Shown here: positions 1 through 26,479 of the stretch, one piece after another
Layout: every line of letters starts with the position of its first letter
Numbering within the stretch: the stretch's first letter is position 1
NCBI GenBank assembly: GCA_033239005.1
Contig: BSQZ01000111.1
Location: 1,225,001-1,289,000 of the forward strand
Source: Lamellibrachia satsuma
Taxonomy: Eukaryota; Annelida; Polychaeta; Sabellida; Siboglinidae
Length of the DNA: 64,000 nt
Direction of reading: 5' to 3'
Translations under genes and position numbers: made by a program
Notes under the pieces: model-generated
What the model saw: only the letters and a program-made list of their open reading frames with translations
Databases searched by the model: none
What the model was told of the DNA's origin: nothing

Positions 1-344
1 TAGTATCGACTACGTTCTCTATATCTTTAAAACAGTTTATTTATTTGTCTATGAAGATATTCCTTGATCGCCTGAGAGAAAAAAACGGTAACCTAGCAAA
101 CGCAATATTCGTAAACATTTTGAGATGACAACACTTTCTGAATATGTGTGTATGTCGGAATGATGAGGAAGTTTCGGCTTATTAAAAAAACAAGATCGTG
201 TACCGATGTTCGAAATATAGTCATATGTGGCAAGGACACTGCGCACAAGGATTGGTTTGAACAAGTTAGCTGAAACCAAAAGTTGTTTGTTAGTGAATTT
301 CTACTTACGTAAGTACACATTGTCTTCTTTCCTATTGGTCCGTT

Positions 345-620
345 GCGGGGGGTCACATCATGATGTCTGTTCTCGACGAGTCGTTTGCATCAGTCGTGTT
401 CTTCTGCCATTCTCTCCCACCCTCGGCTGTTCACCTCTCTTTGCCAATCTTTCCGCGCTCGTTTTGTGCATGCGTCCTGCCCATCGCAGTCTTCTCCCCA
501 CTACCTTCACCTTTGGGTGTTTCTTCCTTCCGATATCTCTTCTCATCTTCATAATTTGTATTCCATATTACATATTCGCCAAGCTCAGTTCTTCTCTGCT
601 ATATATAGTTTCTTCTTAAT
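345..620 (-). mobile_element. LINE fragment (reverse-transcriptase C-terminal region)
   Basis: The minus strand reads a short frame with RRLRWAGRMHKTSAERLAKR and then GENGRRTR. This is the usual pattern at the C-terminal end of RTE/jockey-type LINE reverse transcriptases ([LR]xWAGHxxRM...R[LI]xKR...RGRPRxRW). It lies antisense in the intron at the left edge, with frame damage. Family assignment is by recalled pattern only. Confidence 0.5.
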
Positions 621-657
621 CCACACGTACGCTTAACATATGCTAATGCCTTTCCAG

Positions 658-14264
<13,607 letters not shown>

Positions 14265-14928
14265 AATGGTGAGATTCCTGTCCGATATTGCGCAGCGTTG
14301 CCGAGTCTGTCGCTTTTGTGTTAGAACTACCGTTTTTGTTAAATTTTACACAATTTACCGCTCTACCGGTTTCGAGTGAAAATCTACCGCTAAAGTGCAA
14401 AATATAATTTGCTAACTTCAAATCCAAATATATCACCAACCCACCATTTAATGTAAAAAATGTGTCAGTAAATGTAACATAATTAAATAAACATACCTGA
14501 AAATAGAAAAACAAATCTTCCACCAGGAGGGGAAGCCACGTTCCACGTTTCCACTTACATTCTGCAGTTCTGATCAGATCTTTATATTTCGTGTTCCTCG
14601 GCCATACTTTCCTTTTGTCTACCAATGTGGCCCTTGGTTTTCTCCACCTTTCTCTTCAACCGTTCCTTCCCGTGGAATGTCTACTTGCCTGATGCTGGGA
14701 CCAACACTTGTTAGGCTGTGTCTGTTTTTTTTCCAGCTCTCATTAAAACTGTTGCATTCGTAACAATACTCAACTCAATTTACACACATTTTATGTATTT
14801 GTCAAACCAGTGTTTCTTTAGCTAAACAATTTAGTAACTGAACAGTAAAACAGGTTAAAAAAAAATTTTTTTTGTAATTCCTTCGTTCTTTGCATATCAC
14901 TTATATTGTTGTTATTTGGGTTTTTCAG
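14265..14928 (+). other. Gene 1 3' untranslated region, two possible 3' ends
   Basis: No coding signal follows the stop. AATAAA at 14486-14491 is a plausible poly(A) signal 222 bases after the stop. Alternatively GAAATG|GTGAGA just after the stop (donor at about 14271) could splice to gtttttcag (ends 14928), making a 3' UTR intron and pushing the transcript end into the 124-bp minisatellite and beyond, where AATAAA occurs at 16741 and 16845. The sequence cannot decide between these. Confidence 0.4.
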
Positions 14929-14989
14929 GACACTGGATGAACCATAGCAAACCGTGCCCTTCAATCATGACATTCGAACGAATCAGCAG

Positions 14990-16525
14990 CATAACTTGGA
15001 ATGCCTGTTGCTGTTGTGCACCTTAGATGATTATAAGGATACCTGTAGTAGGAACGCACTTGGATTACCTGTTGCAGTTGTTAACAGAACAAGCTGAGCG
15101 GAACATATTTGGATTACTTGCTACTGCTGTGCACATTAGAAGCTTAGAAGTTGAGCAGGACACTGATAGTAGCGACATATTTAGATTACTTTGTGCTGTT
15201 GTGCACATTATAAATTGAGCAGCATATTCATAGTAGCGACACATCTGGATTACATGTTATTGATGTGCACATTAAACATTGAGCAGAACGTTGGCAGTAG
15301 GAACGCACTTTGATTACATGTTGCTCTTGTTGGGAACGGTAGAGCAGGCCATTAATAGTAGCGCAACATTTGGATTATTTGCTACGGTTGTGTACATTAT
15401 AAATTGAGCAGAATGTTGGCAGTAGGAACGCATTTGGATTACCGGTTGTTGTGGACATTAGTGCAAGACATTGATAGCAGCGACATATTTGGATTACATT
15501 TTGCTGTTGTGTACATGAGAAATTTAAAAGAGCACTGGCAGTAGGAACGCACTTGGATTATAAGTTGCTGTTGTTGTGAACATAAGGCAGAACATTGATA
15601 GTAGCGACACATTTGGATTACATGTTGCTGTTGTGTACATGAGAAATTGAAAAGAGCACTGGCAGTAGGAACGCACTTGGATTATAAGTTGCTGTTGTTG
15701 TGAACATAAGGCAGAACATTGATAGTAGCGACATATTTGGATTACATTTTGCTGTTGTGCACATGAGAAATTGAAAAGAGCAGTGGCAGTAGGAATGCAC
15801 TTGGATCACAAGTTGCTGTTGTTGTGAACATAAGGCAGAACATTGAAAGTAGCGACATATTTGGATTACATTTTGCTGTTGTGCACATGAGAAATTGAAA
15901 AGAGCAGTGGCAGTAGGAATGCACTTGGATCACAAGTTGCTGTTGTTGTGAACATAGGGCAGAGCATTGACAGTAGCAACATATTTGGATTACATTTGGT
16001 GTTGTGTACATGAAAAAATTAAAAGAGCACTGGCAGTAGGAACGCACTTGGATTATAGGTTGCTGTTACTGTGAACATAAGGCAGAGCATTGATAGTAGC
16101 AACATATTTGGATTACATTTTGCTGTTGTGTACATGAAAAATTTAAAAGAGCACTGGCAGTAGGAACGCACTTGGATTATAGGTTGCTGTTACTGTGAAC
16201 ATAAGGCAGAACATTGATAGTAGCGACATATTAGAATTACATTTTGCTGTTGTATACATGAGAAATTGAAAAGAGCACTGGCAGTAGGAATGTACTTGGA
16301 TCACAAGTTGCTGTTGTTGTGAACATAGTGTAGCGCAGGGCAGAGCATTAATAATATCGACATATTTGGATTACATATTTGCTGTTACGCATATATTAAA
16401 GTGAGCAGCACATTGGTAGTAGCGATACGTCTGGATTACATGTTGCTGATATGCATATTAGAAGCTGAACAAAACATTGATTGTAGAGACATCCTTGGAC
16501 TGCCTGTTGCTGAGCATTAACAAGC
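14990..16525. repeat. Minisatellite with 124-bp dimeric unit
   Basis: About 62-bp monomers of the form agtag..acgcacttggatta + n + ttgctgttgtg. From about 15530 to 16290 two monomer types alternate strictly (gcagtaggaacgcacttgg and agtagcgacatatttgg); gtagga recurs at 15541, 15665, 15789, 15913, 16036, 16160 and 16284. Before 15500 monomers are less ordered. It begins about 60 bp past a possible 3' UTR acceptor of gene 1. Confidence 0.92.
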
Positions 16526-16529
16526 AACA

Positions 16530-19500
16530 GACCCCGGTCCTCTCGATTGAAAGTCATGACTTCAGACATCAGAGCAACTTCAACCAGAATCGCCTATCCA
16601 CGATAAAGAGTACCAGACGCAATTAAACACACTGCCTATGTTATCATATTAGCAAATGAACGCATATGTTTGGACGCACATGTAACCGCCAATTGTATGG
16701 CATTGCTGTAGTGTAGCAAAGCCAGTTACTCAATCGAGTCAATAAAATCTCGCACATCGAGTCCTGTTGTTCGTTTTCACACAATTCATATATGGTGTCA
16801 CAAAACGTACGCACACTGGCGCGCGCGCGTGCGCACGCAAAACAAATAAAATATTTTAAATGCATTTGTTTATACAGGTTCGTGGCCAAAACAAATGTTT
16901 GGCGCTGCTGGAAACATGATCTGCAAGTGCGTGAGATATTTTTAACGACTGCACATTGACAGGCTAGAGAGATTGACTCAACAATAATGTTAACGGTGCT
17001 GTCATCAAAAGCAACAACATACACGTGGCATGTTTCGCAGGAGGCGTGGCTTACGGAAGCATTCGCACCATACGAAGGAACTTATGCGGACTTTTCATGA
17101 AGATTATGCAATTTGGAACAGTCATATAAAAACAGCGTCGCGAACAATTGTACGTAACTAAGCTGGCGTCATTTCTGGTTGTTCTCTCTCACTCAAAAGA
17201 AAACAAAACTCTCGTTTCTGGCAGTAATTGCTAACTTATCTAAAATATACCTATCTAGGGCCTACATATATATTTCGCCGAAAATGAGTACACGAATTAG
17301 CTTAATTTTTTTTTACATGGAATATGTGCCAAGAAGGCAAAACAGAAGTGTCATAGGCACTTTATTGTCACCACGGGCATTTCTTAAAGGGATATATACT
17401 TGCTACTTATTCCCATTGATTCATCATTGATTGGGTCTGGGTTTACTCTGGACTAAGCTCCAACAATGACTGAATTTTTTTACCTCAGGAATACCATCAT
17501 TGACATCCTGTGTCGTCAAGTATGTACACGCATACCTCCGTATTATTCAATTCGAGGGTCAACATGTGCACGAAGATAGAATAGACTTGTGGGAAGCTAA
17601 GACAGTGGCGAATATAGGACATCGCAGGGAGAGGCAAAATGGGTAAGCTTAGTCACTCTTGAGTTTACCATGCTGCCGTGTAGCGACGCAACAGGTTACA
17701 TATGGGAAAAACTATTAAACATGGAAGCCAAATGCGCGTCATAGCTCAATACCTCTTAAATACGCTACTGTCTGACACACTGTTGCCGTGGACATCTAAG
17801 TATTAAAGTGCGGGAAGGTGTAACCCTGGTTTGTATGCTATGATATAGCACGGTTAGTACCTTCGATCACCGCATGGTATTATTTTAAAATACGAACTCT
17901 CACCAGAGCTCACTAGGGTAGCCGAGACACTCCTGTCTTAACTAACCGGTCGTTTGCCCTGGGTCAGAGATGTGTGTAGACCCTACTTGTACATTTTGAC
18001 CGCGGATCGGCTGTGCATTACAATGTACGCAACCATGTTGAGTTATTTTGTCACATTTATACAGTATTTGCCTTTTAATTGGCAGACTTTGAAGAACTGT
18101 ATTTTCGATTAAGGGTTTGAATGTGCCGCTACTTCAGCTTAGTGTATCCCCTATGCGTCACGGTGTCTAAAACAAGTGTCTAGACAAGAGGCTCGCCTTT
18201 CCGTTTCGTTGGATTAGTGTATGCCTAGACAGTGTCATGCCGTGTAACTTTATTTTTCATGATCACATATTACTTATATTATATAATGGTTTATGTATAT
18301 ATTGCAGTCAAGTCTGTTCTTACCCGAGACAAATTTCTCAATTTCATTGTTGAGACAATAAATAATTATCTTATCTTATCTTATCTTAAATCACATGATG
18401 AGCCATTCAGTAGACAAAAAGTGCAACTGAGGAGATCCTCTGGAAACTCCTTGGGGCTTTTGACGATTATAATTTATAAGTTGATGGTGTGAATTTAACG
18501 ATATTTTGTGAGTAATTATTAGTTGAGTTTTCTTTTAAACTGATTTGTGGATGCAAGCTATCGTAACTGTTGAGGTAGGGCATTCCAAAATACTTGTCCT
18601 AAATAATTTTTTTGTAAATTCCCTGCTGTTTATTCTGATGTGTTGTACGTAATATCCAGTTCGGTTTCTAAGGTTTTGGTCATGAATATTTTCTTTTCGC
18701 ATCAGCACTCATGACATGCTATCTGGGAATTGGCCATCTATGGATTTATGCATACAATACCTAGATGGTGTATTCGGAAATCTAATTGTAACAGGTTTAG
18801 CTTTGAGAATATTTTATAATATGCAATAAAATAATGGTTTGTTGTTTCGCATAATTATGTTTTATCTTCTCTCATATCACATGATTGTGAAATTAAGCTG
18901 ACAATTGTGTGTTACGTTAGTTAATTTCCTAGTTTTGTCTACCACTAATGGTTTGCCCTTTATGCTAGCACGATATTTGGTCTAAGCGATTATACATGTT
19001 TAAAATGTTAATAACGTTACGTTGTTTCAGTGTTGCTGTCGGTCATAAAACTTACTTTCATTCGTCTGGCCTCGTTCACTTCGGTCACTCTAGACAGTGT
19101 AGGTATCACTGCGTAACCTATCGTAGGCTACTTATGCTGAACTAGTTGCGTGGCGCTGATTATTGTTTGTTTATATACATGTATATGGAAATGTCGATAC
19201 GTAAATAAGTAGGTTGAAGAAAGATCGCAGGAAAACATATCCATTTTCATCGACGATTTTAAAATCTACATTTACCTGCTTGCATCGAATTTAAATGTAT
19301 CCGATTTGTTTGTGTTATCATCCTTAGCCTTAGCCGCATAGTGCTCCTCGTCCAGTTTACAAGAATTCGTATCGTAGTTTATGCTTCCATGATAAACATT
19401 TTGAGTTATTAGATATTCAACTGAGTCGTATGTGAACTGGACTTGTTCTAGCCTTCAGCCTCTCCAGAGTGGTGGGATTGTAGATGAATTTATTGGAGCC

Positions 19501-20240
19501 GGTGAATCTGTGGCTGAAACGGGAGAGGTTTTGTCTTAGGGTCAGAAGGCAAAGTTGCGCGTGTTGGTCCGTTCCCATGCGTCCCATTATGGCAAATGGC
19601 AACACAGTGTGTATTTGGCTAATCCTATTTGTATTGTTCTGCGCATGTTCCGTCCAAAATAAATCTCTTAATAATCGGGAATAATAAAGTATTAACAATT
19701 AGGTTTTTCGTATTTCGAAAATGGTTATGCCATACCTAATCTGAAAACATTATCTACCGTTGTTCCTCCCAGTATAGATGTGACGCCTACTGTTGATAAC
19801 AATTGTAGATTCGCATAGCGCATAATTATCAATAAACGTTTTGAACAACCACGCTCTTTCTCACGTTGCAACTGTTACGTGTCATACGTGGGCAGACGTA
19901 CATCGACTGAGCGTTGGTTGCTCAACTAGTAATCATGTTATCACACACGTATTATATATGTACTTACTCATCCATTCTTTGAAAGCGGAAAAAAACAGCA
20001 GTGTATGACTCAATGTCTGAATGTCTACCGCCTTCCATATAAACACCTGGTTGTCAGTTGTTCGGGACAGCTGATCAAATGATTAATCGATTCAACCGCT
20101 GCTCCTTCCTGTCATAGAAAAACTTTGTGATTCATCAACGACGTCAACACTGCGAGACATGTTATTGCAAATACATATAACAACAATCCGTCTTAAGTCG
20201 AAAATAAATCGACTTTGAAATAAAGACTAACTTTGTATTT
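16530..20240. other. Intergenic, no gene seen
   Basis: No exon or family signature. TATAAAA at about 17125-17131 with pyrimidine-rich sequence 30-60 bases on could be a promoter, but no first exon can be proposed. A similar weak TATA is near 20038. AATAAA motifs at 16741 and 16845 could serve gene 1 if its 3' UTR is long. Confidence 0.4.
18320..18390 (+). mobile_element. LINE-type 3' terminus with TTATC tail
   Basis: gagacaaatttctcaatttc ... gagacaataaataa followed by four TTATC/TTATCT units resembles the simple-repeat 3' ends of jockey/L2-like LINEs. The 200 bp before it is AT-rich without readable frame. Confidence 0.45.
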
Positions 20241-20271
20241 AATTGATGAACATTTATTTTGTTGAATATTT

Positions 20272-20560
20272 TGTGCCACCCCACTATCATCCGTGCCACG
20301 CCACTGGCATCCGTGCCACCCCCACTATCATCCGTGCCACGCCACTGGCATCCGTGCCACCCCCACTATCATCCGTGTCACGCCACTGGCATCCGTGCCA
20401 CCCCCACTATCATCCGTGCCACGCCACTGGCATCCGTGCCACCCCCACTATCATCCGTGCCACGCCACTGGCATCCGTGCCACCCCCACTATCATCCGTG
20501 CCCCGCCACTGGCATCCGTGCCACCCCCACTATCCCCCGTGTCACACCGCTTTCCTCCGT
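20272..20560. repeat. Minisatellite, 41 bp x 6-7
   Basis: The unit is a dimer of two about 20-bp monomers: catccgtgccacgccactgg and catccgtgccacccccactat (split as read). ctggcat recurs at 20304, 20345 and 20386, exact 41-bp steps. It opens three + frames that are repeats only. Confidence 0.92.
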
Positions 20561-20839
20561 GCCATTTCACTTCGGTCCATGCCATCCCACTAACCTCTGT
20601 ACCGAACATTTATTTTGTTGAATGTTTAGTTTAGAAGGGTACGCTATTTCGAAGAAAATGTAATTTAAAGTTTCAATGCATTCATAGAAATGAATAAGAA
20701 ACCAATCACCAAATTGTAAAATGGGGTTAATTTCATTGTGACAACGGTTCATGCAACTATCTGTGTTCGCATTAACTTGCTAACCATTTATTAAAAGGTA
20801 CATAAGGTCTTCAATGTGAATACTGCCTTCAGATTATCC

Positions 20840-21010
20840 CACATCCCACTTTCATCAGTGCCACCCCACTATCACCCGTGCCATCCTACTATCATCCGTG
20901 CCACCCCATAACATCCGTGTCACACCACTATCCTCCGTGTCATCCTACTATCATCCGTGCGACGCCACTATCATCCATGCCACCCCCACTATCCTCTGTG
21001 CCACCCTCAA
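20840..21010. repeat. Second, degenerate cluster of the 20-bp monomer
   Basis: Monomers of the form ccactatcatccgtgccac recur about eight times, unpaired and more diverged than at 20272-20560, after 250 bp of unrelated sequence. Confidence 0.8.
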
Positions 21011-21189
21011 CCGATAATATGTAACATCATAATATTTAATTTTCGTGACACAAATATTATTTTACGCATCCTAACGTTTTATTTTCGTGTAGATACTCAC
21101 CAACACGGCTCCCCTAGTACGGTAGGATGTGACGTCATCCCAGAAGAATCGACTGGTTTCCACTCCCTCTTGCATTCTCATGCATGTGT

Positions 21190-21545
21190 TGTTTAGTGTA
21201 GCTAGTAACTGCACATAATAAATTATTTCAATATTGGTGAATGATCTTCACTCGATAGCATGCTTAGTGGAATTAGTAAGTTCGCATAATAAGTTAACTC
21301 AACATTGGTGAATATATTTCACCCGATAGCTTAATGCAATGAGTAGGTGCATATAATTGGTTATCTCAATATTGGTGAATATTCTTCTACCAACAGCATG
21401 TTTAATGTAATTAGTAGGTGCATATAATAAGTTATCTCACTATTGGTGAATGTACTTCACCCGATAAAATGTTTAGTGTAATCAGTAAGTTCATACAATA
21501 AATTATCACAATATTGGTGAATGTTCTTCATCCGATAGCTATCTC
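21190..21545. repeat. Tandem repeat, about 71 bp x 5
   Basis: The unit contains ataataagttatctcaatattggtgaat in parts, then cacccgatag and gtttagtgtaattagtaag. attggtga occurs at 21233, 21304, 21371, 21442 and 21513. Confidence 0.88.
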
Positions 21546-22260
21546 ACATGAAAATATCAGCAATATTTTCGAAAGTTTGAAACATGTTTTTAAATAATGC
21601 AAACAATGAAAGGAACCGTTTGAAAAGTCCAAAAAGAGACCGCGGGAATGTGTCTGGATGGATTGGTGCGATCGCGTGAAATACAATGTGCTGTATGAGA
21701 GGATGTATGGGTGAAGTATTTTTAGAAACACAGGAATTTGATATAGGGTTGTAATACCCAATATCACATGACTGGACTGTAAGTGCAAACCATTCACGTC
21801 CCACGATTGTTGTTTTTTTATCAAGTAGCTCATCTCAGGTTTGCATATAATTACACCAGAACACGTTTACTCAGACTGGTTATGGCTAATTAGGGATTGT
21901 CTCAAAACTTCAATGTTTAACACTAGACGGAATTGGCAACAATTCTGTAGTGTCGTTCGTCGATGCATTTTCTCCCCAAAATTCGGAGGAGGCTGATATT
22001 AAATAATGTAATTTTTGCTTAGACTCATACACTGATGTTAGCTATTTGCAATTTGGGATTTCTAGGGGAGAGGTTCAGATATTTCACCTCAGTAAGAAAG
22101 CTGCGAAATTATGCAACGCCAATAAAACCAGGTACAAGGAGACCGACTTTTTGGCAGCGAGGGATTCTGTCATCATAAAACAAAGCGGCAAACGAAGCAT
22201 CTCATCGAATTATTCCGTTTAAATCGTGCTAAGCCGGACGTAATGCACCAAACATCAAAG
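21546..22260. other. Intergenic, nothing recognised
   Basis: AT-rich unique-looking sequence between two repeat arrays. Short frames show no family pattern. Confidence 0.4.
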
Positions 22261-22271
22261 TCACACCAATT

Positions 22272-22754
22272 TCGGTCGGTCGGTCGGTCGGTCGGTCGGT
22301 CGGTCGGTCGGTCGGTCGGTCGGTCGGTCGGTCGGTCGGTCGGTCGGTCGGTCGGTCGGTCGGTCGGTCGGTCGGTCGGTCGGTCGGTCGGTCGGTCGGT
22401 CGGTCGGTCGGTCGGTCGGTCGGTCGGTCGGTCGGTCGGTCGGTCGGTCGGTCGGTCGGTCGGTCGGTCGGTCGGTCGGTCGGTCGGTCGGTCGGTCGGT
22501 CGGTCGGTCGGTCGGTCGGTCGGTCGGTCGGTCGGTCGGTCGGTCGGTCGGTCGGTCGGTCGGTCGGTCGGTCGGTCGGTCGGTCGGTCGGTCGGTCGGT
22601 CGGTCGGTCGGTCGGTCGGTCGGTCGGTCGGTCGGTCGGTCGGTCGGTCGGTCGGTCGGTCGGTCGGTCGGTCGGTCGGTCGGTCGGTCGGTCGGTCGGT
22701 CGGTCGGTCGGTCGGTCGGTCGGTCGGTCGGTCGGTCGGTCGGTCGGTCGGTCG
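22272..22754. repeat. Perfect CGGT tetranucleotide array, about 120 units
   Basis: About 480 bp of uninterrupted cggt, with no visible interruption. It encodes only (SVGR)n and, antisense, (PTDR)n. The GC-rich array stands out in AT-rich surroundings. Its perfection suggests recent expansion or assembly smoothing. Confidence 0.97.
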
Positions 22755-22879
22755 TGAAAAAGTTAATAGTGGGGTGCTATTCGAGAAAAACATAATATTG
22801 TTACGTCTCCTTCTTGAAGTCGCATGTGTAAACATATAAGTTTGGCGCCATAACTTCAAAGCGTCTAGGAGAAACAGTA

Positions 22880-22985
22880 TTACATATATACATGCCTGCA
22901 TGCATACATACATACAAACATATATGCATTATGCATGCATGCATGCATGCATGCTTGCATACGTACGTACGTGCGTACGTATTCA
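22880..22985. repeat. CATA/GCAT/GTAC tetranucleotide tracts
   Basis: catacatacatacaaacat followed by five gcat units and gtacgtacgtgcgtacg. Self-complementary tetramers able to form small cruciforms. Confidence 0.8.
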
Positions 22986-23605
22986 AACACTCACACAATT
23001 TTAGCATGTGCAATAATTGTTATACTAACACTTTCAAAAAATATTCGTATTCAAAAATGTAGGCTCTATTTAGTAGTTCGTTAATCCAACACCCTTCAGC
23101 TGACTCTTGTCGGTGAAAATATAATGTGTTGACCATTGAATTCCACGATGGAGCGAAATACGCCCGTTTAAATCCATCCAATGGCTCTTAAGGCCTGCGT
23201 CTGATTTTATCAAAGATGGGCAACTAAGCAGGTCCAACTGCTCTTGTAATAACACAAATACCCAGTGTGACAATATTCTGACTGAAAATGCCAGCATTCT
23301 TCGAAGTCTTCACGTCACAGTAAACACTACAGCACGTCTGCTGAGACGATAATTGTACTTAGCCGCACAGAGAACAGTTTTCTCGACAGCTACCACGTTA
23401 TCTGATTATATATGCACAATGAGTGCATCGTTTCCCATACGATGTTTGCGTGATACACGACACTTCGTGATTATGGGCAATGTCTGTCAAGTCAGCCCTT
23501 TCAACAAGCTCGTCATGCGTCACTGCGTGCAGACATTGTCGATCGTTAGTTGCTTTGTCTTTACAGGGTCCTTCACTCCCCGTTACTCAACCAGGACGCA
23601 GTGAA

Positions 23606-23855
<250 letters not shown>

Positions 23856-24394
23856 TTTAATTGTAAATCAATTTGAGATTCATAGACATTCTTCTGTTTC
23901 GCAATACAATGGTTTCCCCTCCAATGCGCAAGCCTGGGCAACGTGTGTGGATATCCTTGGCTGCCCAGTCGAAATGATCCCCCCTCGCTGCCTCACAGGT
24001 GGAGTCTAAAGGAATGGAAAACAGTATATTAGCACCAGCTCGGCTGCAGGAGCTGCCGGAAGGGTGGCACGCTCTACTCCATGTTTTCTGTTAAGGTTTA
24101 CTCCCTTACTGTCGTAGATAACTTGCCTACCAAGGCTGATGAGCGTTTTCTGTCCAGTAGTATTTGCCCATAGATGGGAGTTGGAATAGTGTACGTCGAG
24201 ACGTAGCCATACGCTGGTGGGCCCTACACACTGCATTTTTATGAATCGAATCGGCTCCGAGATCCCCAGCACATTCGTCTGGGGCTGGAATGTATCCATT
24301 GTTCATGGTATACCACGATGGTTTTGTGCTCTATGGGGTAGCTGTCCATCAGCACGCGAGACTTACGCATTACGCTCCTTTTTCATATCAGTGA

Positions 24395-24650
24395 GCAAGT
24401 CCTCACTTTCGCTTCCATCCCTTGACAGGGACGGTCGTAGGGGTGCTATCCACACCCAACCTTCGCCATTCCTGAATGTTATCTAGACAGATGTTCTCGT
24501 GCTGCCCCGTCTCACCCCCCCCGGAAGCCTTGCATTTTTTTTTGGAATGGTGTTGTGTCTGGTGATGCGGCCAAATCAGGGGAGCTTATGTTGCTTCACT
24601 GTTGAGAACAAGGACTCTTGCTTTCCAGCAAGGGAACCCATTTGCTGTGT
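24395..24650 (+). mobile_element. Dispersed repeat D, copy 1
   Basis: Shares ordered blocks with 32443-32735: cccttgaca.ggacggtcgtaggg (approximate), the caaatcagg.gagcttatg area, and a strong 3' block acaaggactcttgctttcca + gcaaggga. Type unknown; no frame. A related inverted segment may lie at 23905-24040. Confidence 0.5.
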
Positions 24651-25383
24651 CACATATTCCTTCAGTTTGTGTTCGGTATAAAACAATGCGGAGGAATCTT
24701 CTGAAGCATTTCATTTCAAGACACGTCCTCGTGGTTTTGAAAAGGGGGGTTCATTCACTTGGTGATTTCTGGGACGATTAAAAAAAATATTAAAGAAAAT
24801 TCTCTCAAAATGGGGTTCGAACGAACGTCATCACAGAAGACGAGCATGATGAGCTATCTGGCGGTTTCAGCAGGAAGTACAAGTATGAATCACAACAAAC
24901 TACACGTTAAGCTACAACACTACAAGCCTCACACAGACACGTGTAGACCCCACAACCCACGCCACGCCATTGTATTTGCCATTGCAAAACATAACAGTTA
25001 CCGTAATCTAATCCTGAATGTTGTATACTCTTTGACAAGCAAACAAGCATGTTGTTTGCACTAATATGTCTTGTAGAACTACACCATGGTGGTATGACAA
25101 TCTAACTGACATTTAGGGGCTATACTGTTATCGTTTAGCCGAATTGATTGCACTTTGAATAGTATGGTTGCCGGATATATCAATAACAGTGAGAAATGCC
25201 CGGCTATATTAGGGTTTTTATCAGGAAATACATTTGAGGAAGTATTGGATAGTTTCCTTTTTGACAAGTTAAGCATAGGTTTACTAAACCAATTTAATGT
25301 GAGCATAGATTAAATATTTTCATCGAAGGATGTAGTACATTTTGATTAATGTATACTTAATTTTTTTAATTAAATTAAATGTT

Positions 25384-25473
25384 TTCCCTCTATGTGCGTG
25401 CGTGCGTGCTTGCGTGCGTGCGGGCATGCGTGCGTGCGTGCACGCATGCCCGCACGCACGCACATAGAGGGAA
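25384..25473. repeat. Snap-back palindrome, 33-bp arms
   Basis: The right arm (25441-25473, ending cacatagagggaa) is the exact reverse complement of left-arm sequence that starts ttccctctatgtgcgtgcg at 25384, apart from a 24-bp extra run of gtgc-type units in the left arm. The centre is gtgcac. Confidence 0.9.
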
Positions 25474-25479
25474 TGCGTG

Positions 25480-26470
25480 CCTGCCTACGTACCTGTGGTC
25501 TGTGTACGTGCGCACACAACCATGACATATTGATATATTGACTGGAGTGCCATCATTATACATATAACCTTGATGATACTAACCGAGTGACCTTTGATAG
25601 TAAATTGGTGTCAACAGGTTATCTTAGATCGATGGCGACGTTAGACGATTATAATATCGATTAAATACACGTATGGTTGACTCAATTGTCCTATTGTCAA
25701 GGCGTCTGGTTGGAGATAAGGACATTATGGTATCGAATCCCATCGTCAGACGCCGGCACCATGCCGTTCTCGCGGTGTCTACCTGTCCAACATGAACAAG
25801 GGAAGTTTATATTCAACCACATGCCCTGACAAACAATTGAACGGCGCATCAATCAGCCAATTGTGTAGTTAACAGAATCACGGATAACAGAATCAGCCGT
25901 TTAGCAGCACCAAAGTGGACCGGACAGAATCATTCCCTGTTCCCGTTCTGTTAAAATCCGCCGCTTAACAGAATCACGTCCGCCACTTAGTAGAATCATA
26001 TACACGAAACCTAATACATAGTTCTTCGAAGTAACAGGTTTTTCTGGAGACCCAAATGCTGTCGATAAATCGACAATTGTAAATCGATAAATTGTAAGCA
26101 TTACATAACCATTACATAAAGAGAATGTTACTGAACTATTATTGAATATGTAGCTGTTGCGAACAAACCCTCCAGGGATTTACGTAACTACGTTGCTACT
26201 TTTGTTTATTCAATGAGTAAGCCCGGCACGCAAGCTACGATCCGACGCGACACAACAAGTGTATTGATTGTTTTAATTGACGTAGCCGTCTATAAGGGCA
26301 ACCATTAGGGAGTTATTTACTGGTCGTTTGTAATTGTTATTTCAAGTGGCAGTTCACTCCGCCATGGAATGGCTGAAGGCCAATAAATAAATTTTGTTTC
26401 GCATAATTTGCATTATTTCACCAACAATTCTCCTTCCGCCTTCATACCTTGTCTCCGTCTATGTTTGCAT
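25480..26470. other. Intergenic, no gene; possible tRNA-like SINE head
   Basis: Around 25690-25760, ggcgtctggttggagata ... tatcgaatccc resembles a tRNA-derived SINE head. Otherwise there is unremarkable AT-rich sequence with a few local echoes (cagaatcac repeated at 25875-25985). Confidence 0.35.
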
Positions 26471-26479
26471 TGTCGGACG

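Noticed and set aside
20243..20634. Three overlapping + frames rich in Pro, His and Cys
   Set aside because: 41-bp minisatellite translated in three frames.
22173..22913. Long frames (PTDR)n and (SVGR)n
   Set aside because: Pure translation of the CGGT array; open by necessity of the repeat.
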